Positions 38,790-44,620 of a stretch of 44,620 nt of DNA are shown here, in pieces (position 1 is the stretch's first letter; every line of letters starts with the position of its first letter). Origin of the DNA: Desulfuromonadales bacterium (GTDB lineage: Bacteria; Desulfobacterota; Desulfuromonadia; Geobacterales; Pseudopelobacteraceae); assembly GCA_013377095.1 (NCBI GenBank), contig JACAAY010000036.1:1-44620 (forward strand), in the 5' to 3' direction. The position numbers and the translations under genes were made by a program. The notes beneath the pieces are model-generated. The model was not told the origin of the DNA. It saw nothing but the letters and a program-made list of their open reading frames with translations, and searched no databases.

Positions 38790-39446
38790 ATGAAAAAGAT
38801 GATACTGGTGTTATTCACGCTCTATTTTATCGCACTTGGACAGGTGGTACAGGCTGCGGAGTCTCCTTCCGCCGATGTATTACGGGCTGCGGAAGATGGG
38901 CTCACAACTTTTCTTAAGTCTCCGGGGGTAAGGAATCTCGATAAGCTCGGGTTCAGCAACACTCAGGAGGTTGATGCCGCTGTCATCGGCCAGGGATTCA
39001 GGATTTCGATCCTCGCTCCCGCAAAGGTTCTGGCAAGTGTTGGGGATGAGCACCTCTCCACGCTTTCCACACCGTCCGACACCTGGCAGTTTCTGGTGCT
39101 GAGCGGTGGTATTCCGAAAGCGCTCTTAACCGTCACCTTGCTCGATGGGAGTTGGACTGCGGTTTCATTCGGTGCTCACGGTCTGGCCATGGAGCTTGCG
39201 TCTGTGCTGGAGCAGTGGCCTGCTTCTAATTTTACACATACTCTGATTCGTTCCTATCAGGCAAAGTCTGATTTTATTGAGCTATCGGACCGGGGAACGA
39301 TTCTGGGGGTTGTCCCGCTGATTTCCGCACGGGAAATGATGGCCAAACCTTTGTTGGCAGTTCGCGCCTTGCAGGTCGGCAAGCCTGGTGATGTGCTTCC
39401 GAGTCTCAGAGAGCAGGTTCGTATGAACCTTCAGAACAGGAGCTGA
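38790..39446 (+). CDS. Exported protein of unknown function, cotranscribed with the papain-like protease
   Basis: 218 residues; the ATG at 38790 follows GAGGAGA about 8 bases upstream. Signal peptide MKKMILVLFTLYFIALGQVVQA, then AESPSADVLRAAEDGLTTFLKSPG. The body looks alpha/beta with a WQFLVLSGGIPKALLTVTLLDGSW stretch and no cysteines or metal-binding motif. The pattern is reminiscent of small domains that accompany secreted cysteine peptidases as propeptide or inhibitor-like partners, but I cannot name a family. Its stop is 2 bases before the start of the protease gene, whose ribosome site lies within this gene's end, so the two are tightly coupled. A chaperone, inhibitor or propeptide-like role for the protease is a guess from position alone. 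Confidence 0.75.
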   Translation: MKKMILVLFTLYFIALGQVVQAAESPSADVLRAAEDGLTTFLKSPGVRNLDKLGFSNTQEVDAAVIGQGFRISILAPAKVLASVGDEHLSTLSTPSDTWQFLVLSGGIPKALLTVTLLDGSWTAVSFGAHGLAMELASVLEQWPASNFTHTLIRSYQAKSDFIELSDRGTILGVVPLISAREMMAKPLLAVRALQVGKPGDVLPSLREQVRMNLQNRS

Positions 39447-39448
39447 CC

Positions 39449-40855
39449 ATGCGCCGACAAACGACGACAAAGCGTAAGAAGATTGCTCTCATGAAATCGC
39501 AGACCATTCTGACAGTGTTTTTCGCCGCACTGCTGACACTCGTGCAGATGGAAATACCACTGGCATCGGACCTGACTCTGGCAGTACCGGAGCGGATACA
39601 GGAACACAGCCAATGGTGCTGGGCCGGATCGAGCCAGTCTGTTCTGGATTATTTTCGAACGCGTGTTGAGCAATGCGCCATGGCCAACTACGCGTTCAAC
39701 AGAAGCGACTGTTGCGGTAATACCGACTTTAACTGGACAAACACGAACTGCAACAACTGGAACTTTATGTGGGGCAACTCTTCAAACAACACTGCCGGAG
39801 GAAGTCTTCAGGGCATACTGGGACATTGGGGCGTTACCAGCAGCACGCTAGCGGCATATCTAACCCAACAAGCCGGTGTTGCCGAACTGAATTCCGGACG
39901 TCCGTTTGTGATGCGTTTCGGATGGACGGAAGGTGGTGGTCATTTTCTGATCGGATACGGCTATCGCGAAAACGGAACCTATCTCCAATACATGGACCCG
40001 TGGCCCGGCAACGGCTATACCGAATCGCTGTACAGCTGGGTTATGCAGGCATCTGATCACACTTGGACACATACCCTTTCGAACGTCGTGCAAACCTGCA
40101 CAAATGGCAGTTCTCTCGCACCGGCTGCTACGGATTTCAACGCCGGTGGAGGAACCGGTACATTCAACGTGACGGTCCAAACCGGCTGCCCGTGGGCTGC
40201 TGGCGAAAGCCTTGACTGGGTCACGATAACGTCCGGAAGCGGCAACGGGAATGGAACGGTAACCTATTCGGTATCGCCGAACCTGACGAATGCCTTGCGG
40301 AGCGGTACGATTTTTGTTGCGGGTCGTTTATTTACTGTCAGACAGAGTCCTGATTTCGTAATAAACGCCACTCTCATCGGCACTGGTAGCGGCACTGTCA
40401 CCAGCGCTCCGGCAGGTATATCATGCACGAGCGGCACCTGCAGCGGCAACTTCTCCAGAGGTACGTCTGTCACCCTGACGCCCACAGCTTCCGTAAGTTC
40501 GTCCTTTAGTGGCTGGAGTGGCGACTGCGGCGGCAGCGGCAACTGCATCCTCAGCATGACCAAAGACTGGAACTCAACAGCAACATTTACCCTGCATGAC
40601 TATGCGCGAATAGGGTCTTCAACAACGCCGTATGGAACTTTGAACAGTGCCTATACCGCAACTCAGGCCAATGACATAATCAAAACCCGGGGAATTTCAT
40701 TTATCGAAAATCTGTTCATGAATCGTGGGGTCGCAATATCAATACTTGGGGGATATGCTTCTGGATTTGGTAGCCGCAGCGGCTATACAAACATGGGCGG
40801 CGTCCTGACCATCGCTTCAGGCAGATTGACGGTGGAACAACTGGTGATACAGTAA
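39449..40855 (+). CDS. Secreted papain-like cysteine protease with InlB-like repeat and GGY C-terminal module
   Basis: 468 residues; the ATG at 39449 is chosen because AGGAG lies 7 bases upstream, inside the previous gene. A basic n-region and signal peptide cover about 1-40. Peptidase part at about 41-215: VPERIQEHSQWCWAGSSQ with nucleophile Cys57 in the papain-like/AvrRpt2-type WCWA context, His165 in GGGHFLIGYGY, and Asp183 in YMDPWPG. So a full Cys-His-Asp/Asn set is visible, together with several extra cysteines (SDCCGNTDF, NCNNWNF). Then a BACON-like Ig domain at about 220-310 (GCPWAAGESLDWVTITSGSGNGNGT), an InlB-like repeat (SSSFSGWSGDCGG), and the C-terminal GGY module (ISILGGYASGFGSRSG). 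It is the only likely enzyme among the proteins carrying that module. Substrate unknown; processing of neighbouring surface proteins is possible. Confidence 0.85.
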   Translation: MRRQTTTKRKKIALMKSQTILTVFFAALLTLVQMEIPLASDLTLAVPERIQEHSQWCWAGSSQSVLDYFRTRVEQCAMANYAFNRSDCCGNTDFNWTNTNCNNWNFMWGNSSNNTAGGSLQGILGHWGVTSSTLAAYLTQQAGVAELNSGRPFVMRFGWTEGGGHFLIGYGYRENGTYLQYMDPWPGNGYTESLYSWVMQASDHTWTHTLSNVVQTCTNGSSLAPAATDFNAGGGTGTFNVTVQTGCPWAAGESLDWVTITSGSGNGNGTVTYSVSPNLTNALRSGTIFVAGRLFTVRQSPDFVINATLIGTGSGTVTSAPAGISCTSGTCSGNFSRGTSVTLTPTASVSSSFSGWSGDCGGSGNCILSMTKDWNSTATFTLHDYARIGSSTTPYGTLNSAYTATQANDIIKTRGISFIENLFMNRGVAISILGGYASGFGSRSGYTNMGGVLTIASGRLTVEQLVIQ

Positions 40856-40896
40856 CTGGGTGAAAAGCACGTACCGAATAAGAGGCCACAATCACC

Positions 40897-42144
40897 ATGG
40901 TCACTCCCCCTGATCCCCCAAACGCTCCCTACCCTCTCCTGCCCTATTCCCTGATCCGGGAAGCCGCCGACAGGCTGGTTTCCCGGATTCGCCGCACCGA
41001 GCTGATTCTCTCCCACCCTTTCAGCGACCGAATCGGACTGCCCGTTTATTTCAAATGCGAAAACCTGCAGCGGACCGGTTCCTTCAAAATCCGGGGCGCC
41101 TTGAACTTCCTGCTCTGCCAGCCTCGGGAAGCCCTTGAACGGGGCGTCATGACCGCATCGGCCGGCAACCACGGCCAGGGGGTCGCCTTCGCAGCCCGCC
41201 TGCTCGGTATCAATTCCGCCGTGTTCATGCCGGAAAACACGCCGCTTCAGAAGGTCCATGCCGTGCGTGACCATGGCGCGGAAATCGTGCTGGTCGGCAG
41301 GAATTTCGACGAAGCCAAAGCTGCTGCACTGGTGCGACGTGATGAAACCGGCAGTCTGTTTGTGCACCCCTTTGAAGAGCCGTTGGTCATGGCCGGCCAG
41401 GGAACCATCGGACTGGAGATACTGTCCGAACTTCCCGACCTTTCCACCGTCATCGTTCCCATCGGCGGCGGCGGGCTGATCTCCGGGATCGCCACCGCCA
41501 TCAGAGAAACCCGCCCCAAGGTACGGATCATCGGCGTGGAAACTGCCGCGGCACCGGCCATGCATTATTCCCTGAAAAAGGGGCATCTGATGGAGACGCC
41601 GGTGGGAATGAGCCTGGCGGACGGCATCGCCATCAAACGACCGGGAGAATCAACCTTCCGCATCATCCGCGAGCTGGTTGACGAGGTGGTGCTGGTGGAG
41701 GAAGAGGAAATCGCCCAGGCGATCGTCCTGCTTCTGGAACAGAGCAAATTGCTGGTGGAAGGGGCCGGAGCGGTTTCCCTGGCGGCCCTGCTGCATGGAA
41801 AAATCGCCAAACCCTCAGGCAAAACCGTCTGTATTCTGTCCGGGGGCAACATTGACGTCAAGACCATCGCAACGGTGGTTGAGCGCGGTCTTGTGGCCGG
41901 GGGGCGCTACCTGAAGCTGAAAGTGGAGCTGGCGGACATCCCCGGCTCGCTGGCCCGCCTGGCCACGGACATCGCCGCAACCAGGGCCAACATCTACTAC
42001 ATCAATCACGACCGGCGCTCCCTCGCCCTCCCCATCGGCAGAACCGAGGTGATCCTGGAACTGGAAACCCGGGGGTACGAGCACATCCGGGAGGTTATCG
42101 ACCGGTTGGAGGGCAAGGGGTATGAGGTGACAGCGGTCAAATAG
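40897..42144 (+). CDS. ilvA: Threonine ammonia-lyase (PLP-dependent, with C-terminal ACT domain)
   Basis: 415 residues, the short single-ACT form of threonine deaminase. It turns L-threonine into 2-oxobutanoate and ammonia, the first step toward isoleucine. The PLP-binding Lys64 is in TGSFKIRGA; SAGNHGQGVAFAARLLG and the PLP-phosphate loop PIGGGGLISGIA (about 188-199) are intact; CILSGGNID is near 310. An ACT domain follows from about 335 (ADIPGSLARLATDIAATRANI). It is cytoplasmic. The ATG at 40897 follows AGAGG at a rather long 11 bases. It has no isoleucine-pathway neighbours here. The biosynthetic symbol is used by default; catabolic TdcB-like use cannot be excluded. Confidence 0.93.
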   Translation: MVTPPDPPNAPYPLLPYSLIREAADRLVSRIRRTELILSHPFSDRIGLPVYFKCENLQRTGSFKIRGALNFLLCQPREALERGVMTASAGNHGQGVAFAARLLGINSAVFMPENTPLQKVHAVRDHGAEIVLVGRNFDEAKAAALVRRDETGSLFVHPFEEPLVMAGQGTIGLEILSELPDLSTVIVPIGGGGLISGIATAIRETRPKVRIIGVETAAAPAMHYSLKKGHLMETPVGMSLADGIAIKRPGESTFRIIRELVDEVVLVEEEEIAQAIVLLLEQSKLLVEGAGAVSLAALLHGKIAKPSGKTVCILSGGNIDVKTIATVVERGLVAGGRYLKLKVELADIPGSLARLATDIAATRANIYYINHDRRSLALPIGRTEVILELETRGYEHIREVIDRLEGKGYEVTAVK

Positions 42145-42253
42145 TAAAAACCGGCTTATGTGAACCGCTTTACATTTTCAACTCTCCTGGTGTATGAGTA
42201 TGATGTTCTTTTTCTAAGCCGAGGAGAGGCGATTGAATATCAGCGCACGTCAA
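42145..42253. other. Short gap after ilvA, no gene seen
   Basis: Non-coding AT-rich sequence between ilvA and a large hairpin. The ilvA stop is TAG followed at once by TAA. I see no clear terminator with a T-run for ilvA in it. Confidence 0.4.
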
Positions 42254-42297
42254 CACAAAGCCGCTTTGTCAGTTCACGCTGACGGAGCGGCTTTGTG
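42254..42297. repeat. Large near-perfect hairpin (12 + 5 bp stems)
   Basis: CACAAAGCCGCT (42254-42265) pairs with AGCGGCTTTGTG (42286-42297); after a TT/GG mismatch GTCAG pairs with CTGAC around loop TTCACG. Neither side has a T-run, so it is not an obvious terminator. It could be a mobile-element end or a structured RNA. Confidence 0.65.
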
Positions 42298-42325
42298 CAT
42301 TTCGGGAGAGATTCTTACTGAAAAC

Positions 42326-42400
42326 ATGAAAACCTATCCCCATCTGAAACCGGGACAGAAAGGTACGCGACGGCTGGTGAAGAGGGACGTGAAGGGCTAA
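42326..42400 (+). pseudogene. Remnant of a small Geobacter-type ORF
   Basis: 24 codons (MKTYPHLKPGQKGTRRLVKR then DVKG and stop). The opening recalls a small hypothetical family in Geobacter genomes that begins MKTYPHLKPGQKGTKRLVE and runs to about 50 residues; that is from memory. Here the second half is missing, so this would be a truncated copy. The case rests on the N-terminal phrase alone. Confidence 0.35.
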
Positions 42401-42440
42401 ACAGATTGTAAAGTTACCTGTATAAGGAATTTTCAAGCTT

Positions 42441-42492
42441 CCCTATATAAGCCATTTATTCATTACATAAGGAATAAATGGTTTATATAGGG
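42441..42492. repeat. 21-bp inverted repeat upstream of the DUF4062 gene
   Basis: The left arm (42441-42461, CCCTATATAAGCCATTTATTC) and right arm (42472-42492) are inverted copies with one mismatch, separated by 10 bases. It lies 40 bases before the DUF4062 start. It could be an operator, an attenuator hairpin or the end of a small mobile element. A second small palindrome, ATACT-AATA-AGTAT, follows at about 42498-42511. Confidence 0.75.
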
Positions 42493-42532
42493 AAACATAC
42501 TAATAAGTATTATCTAACACTAGGAGGGTATT

Positions 42533-43870
42533 ATGTCATACGAAGCAAAAGTTTTCAGAGTTTTGATCGCATCTCCGTCAGATGTTATAGATGAACGCGA
42601 AATTGCAGTTAAAACTATACAAGAATGGAACGATCTCAACTCGCCAGAGCGGAGGATTGTGATATTGCCTTTGCGTTGGGAAACGCACACAGCGCCTGAA
42701 TACGGATCTCGCCCTCAGGATGTCATCAATAGGCAAGTAGTCGATCATTGTGATTTGGTTATAGGGATTTTCTGGACACGAATTGGGAGTCCAACTGGTG
42801 TGGCAGATAGTGGTACTTTGGAAGAAATTGAACGCGTTGCGAGCCAGGGGAAGCCAGTAATGCTGTATTTTTCTCAAGTAAAGAAAGATCCAAATTTAAT
42901 TGAACTTGATCAACTAGCTAAGCTCAGAGAATTTAAAGAAAAGACCTTCCCAAATGCGCTGGTTGAATCGTTTTTGAGTCAAATTGAATTCAGAGACAAA
43001 TTGGCAAAGCAAATTGAAATCCAGCTTCGTACATTAGTTGCAACCGAAGCACAGGCTACTCATGATGGGCGTAAAACTGCAGGTTCTGAAATAGAGCTTG
43101 AATTTTGCGATATTGAAACAGGGAACCCTATTGGAAAGGAACTACAAATCAAATCAACATTCCTAAATGTTAGTGATATTGAATCAGTACCTGATTTTGT
43201 AAATAACGATGATAGTAAAAGTAAAGGTAGCTTAAGTTCATTGCTTTATAGTCGTAAGAATCGTGACTATTACAAGGAATATGTAGAATATCTTGTGAAT
43301 GCTGCAATGTTACAACAGATTGCATTTGCGCTAACAAATAATGGCGTTATCGGTGCACGAGATATATTTATAGACATGAAAGTAATCACAAACATTTCCA
43401 ACTTGACGGTAAGCACAAATACAAAACTCAAGGTCAAAAAACCCGAAAAAGAACGAGATTCTTCAATTTCTATTTCATTCGATGATATTGATGGATTTGG
43501 CGGTGCATCACTTGCAGTAGCTAAGCAAAACGACGCTTGGGTTGCGAGTTTAGAGACGCGAGCACTCCAACCAAAGAGAAATATAAAGTCAAAGTATCGA
43601 ATGATAGTAGGTGGAACAAGTTCAGGGCGAGTTGATATTGTAGCTAAAATTTATGCCGATATACTCCCAGAACCTCTCATTCAAAAACTTCATATAGATA
43701 TAGCTGTGGAACAAATTGATATACAGGCAATGGAGTTGCTACGAAAGAATAACGTTATTGCAAGTAAACCTAGAAATGATGCGTCACAGGGCTCAAATAA
43801 AGCGCCGGGTAAGCGAGTAAGGCGTGTTACGAAGTTAATTGAGGATGCTAACCAAGCCGTGGAGCGGTGA
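42533..43870 (+). CDS. DUF4062 (TIR-like) domain protein, putative stress or defence protein
   Basis: 445 residues; the ATG at 42533 follows AGGAGG about 8 bases upstream. The N-terminal domain (about 5-100: FRVLIASPSDVIDERE; LPLRWETHTAPEYGSRPQD; VDHCDLVIGIFWTRIGSPT; SGTLEEIE) matches DUF4062, a TIR-like fold found in defence and signalling proteins. The middle has a coiled, charged segment; the C-terminal part (about 180-430) is unrecognised and ends in a basic KRVRRVTKL stretch. The gene is clearly AT-richer than the rest of the window and uses A/T-ending codons, a sign of transfer. No partner gene is visible: upstream are hairpins and remnants, downstream an IS element begins within about 30 bases. 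Antiphage defence is an inference from the domain and from its position next to mobile DNA. Confidence 0.75.
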   Translation: MSYEAKVFRVLIASPSDVIDEREIAVKTIQEWNDLNSPERRIVILPLRWETHTAPEYGSRPQDVINRQVVDHCDLVIGIFWTRIGSPTGVADSGTLEEIERVASQGKPVMLYFSQVKKDPNLIELDQLAKLREFKEKTFPNALVESFLSQIEFRDKLAKQIEIQLRTLVATEAQATHDGRKTAGSEIELEFCDIETGNPIGKELQIKSTFLNVSDIESVPDFVNNDDSKSKGSLSSLLYSRKNRDYYKEYVEYLVNAAMLQQIAFALTNNGVIGARDIFIDMKVITNISNLTVSTNTKLKVKKPEKERDSSISISFDDIDGFGGASLAVAKQNDAWVASLETRALQPKRNIKSKYRMIVGGTSSGRVDIVAKIYADILPEPLIQKLHIDIAVEQIDIQAMELLRKNNVIASKPRNDASQGSNKAPGKRVRRVTKLIEDANQAVER

Positions 43871-43896
43871 ATCCCGCTCACCGGCCACGACGTTAA

Positions 43897-44620
43897 CAGA
43901 CCTTTGAAAAACGTCTCTTTTTGTCCCTGCTTCCCACTCAGCATTTTTTGGGGACCTGCTGAACAGGGATGAATAGCTTTGCAGGTTGTTTTTCCTGCTC
44001 TTTGACTTGAAATCTGGTTCGTTTTTGCCCTTTTTTGATGCCATTTTGGCGTTTAGGGCACATTTCTCCTACGTTTGGGCGATGAGATTTCTCAGTTTGA
44101 CCAGGTTGAAGCAGCCAGCAGCCAGACTGAAGTAGAATCTGATCTTTTCCAGTCCGACGTGTCTGAGCTTCCGGAATCCGGCTATGACCTTGGCCCAGCC
44201 GAAGAACTCTTCGATCTTTTTTCGATCCTTCAGGCTCTGCCGGTAGCTGGCATGCCGGGTGGTGCGCCCGTCAACCGCCGTCCCCTTGCTCTTGCTGGCA
44301 ACATGCGGAGTAACGTTGAGCTCTCGCATGTCATCGACAAAGTCAGAAGTGTCATAGGCCTTGTCAGCAGCCACGGTGATGCGCTTGTTCCGGCTTCCCT
44401 TCTGGCGCTTCGTCATCTTTTTAGCAGCACGACGCTCGGCTTTACCATTGGCGTGGGTTACCTCAATCTGGGTAACAAAGCCATTATCGTTCTCGGTCAT
44501 GGCATGCCCCATGATGCACAGCTTGGCAGAAGCACCTTGGCTCTTCTTATAGAGCCTGGCATGGGGGTGTTGCTTCCCGGATTAAATGGCACGCTTTTTT
44601 CTGATTATCTTGATACGAAT
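43897..44620 (-). mobile_element. IS5-type insertion sequence, partial (runs off window)
   Basis: Transposase coding is read from the right edge toward 44069. Downstream, the plus-strand sequence CAGACCTTTGAAAAACGTCTC at 43897 looks like a terminal repeat of the CAG..TG..AAAA type found on IS5-like elements. The other end lies beyond the window, so neither the repeat pair nor a target duplication can be checked. It starts 26 bases after the DUF4062 stop. Confidence 0.5.
44069..44620 (-). pseudogene. IS5-family transposase, C-terminal part, with upstream in-frame stop
   Basis: The readable frame from about 44581 to the TAG at 44069 encodes the C-terminal half of an IS5-family DDE transposase: HPHARLYKKSQGASAKLC, MGHAMTEND.GFV, ERRAAKKM, ITVAADKAYDT with the catalytic Asp, and the conserved end KIEEFFGWAKVIAGFRKLRHVG with the catalytic Glu. 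An ATG at 44512 is internal to the family alignment, so the true start is upstream, past the window. A TAA in this frame at 44582-44584 interrupts the approach to it. That means nonsense decay or a frameshift or rearrangement near the edge. The copy is unlikely to be active as seen, but the missing 5' part prevents certainty. Confidence 0.75.

Noticed and set aside
42254..42297. Hairpin as the ilvA terminator
   Set aside because: No T-run follows on either strand and it is about 110 bases past the ilvA stop.

Overview
The window looks like a chromosome segment of a Geobacter-type deltaproteobacterium (Desulfuromonadales: Geobacter, Trichlorobacter or Pelobacter propionicus-like). Grounds: moderately high GC; a density of two-component and c-di-GMP genes; a GEMM-I-like riboswitch; large secreted LamG/IPT/DUF1566 proteins of the kind common in that group; glnD and a threonine ammonia-lyase as the only clear housekeeping genes. 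Genus is inference from style, not from a marker gene.

Layout. (1) 1-18628, minus strand: glnD, then a run of very large exported surface proteins reading away from it: a five-LamG protein, a beta-helix protein, a damaged FN3/SBBP-propeller/LamG gene, a YVTN-propeller/LamG protein, and the start of another beta-helix protein cut by the window edge. The damaged gene carries two lesions: a G9 tract that puts its signal peptide out of frame, and an in-frame TAG at a LamG tryptophan position. (2) 18883-24486, plus strand: a hybrid sensor kinase overlapping by 4 bp a REC-GGDEF diguanylate cyclase, then an ECF sigma factor overlapping by 4 bp its membrane anti-sigma factor. (3) 24570-30301: a GEMM-I-like (c-di-GMP-type) riboswitch ahead of two DUF1566/LamG surface proteins. 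(4) 30402-38262: a 7TMR-DISM sensor kinase broken by an in-frame TAG, a LuxR-type response regulator, a receiver-only duplicate of it, three secreted tail-collar proteins in tandem, a LamG/lectin/IPT surface protein, and a terminator. (5) 38402-40855: small exported proteins and a secreted papain-like cysteine protease. (6) 40897-42144: threonine ammonia-lyase. (7) 42145-44620: an AT-rich accessory patch with hairpins, a DUF4062 gene and a partial IS5-type element.

Common thread. Seven large exported proteins, otherwise different in architecture (propellers, LamG, protease), end in the same roughly 75-95 residue module. It has a glycine-rich GGY core and stops within a few residues of the stop codon. 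I read it as a short beta-helix-like C-terminal module that may serve in sorting or surface assembly. Two members also carry a SUEL/rhamnose-binding-lectin-like Cys-rich domain inserted at the same place in LamG. Together with the diguanylate cyclase, the riboswitch and the kinase/regulator cluster, the region looks like a regulated arsenal of surface adhesins and matrix proteins. That functional reading is inference; the domain patterns and lesions are visible in the sequence.
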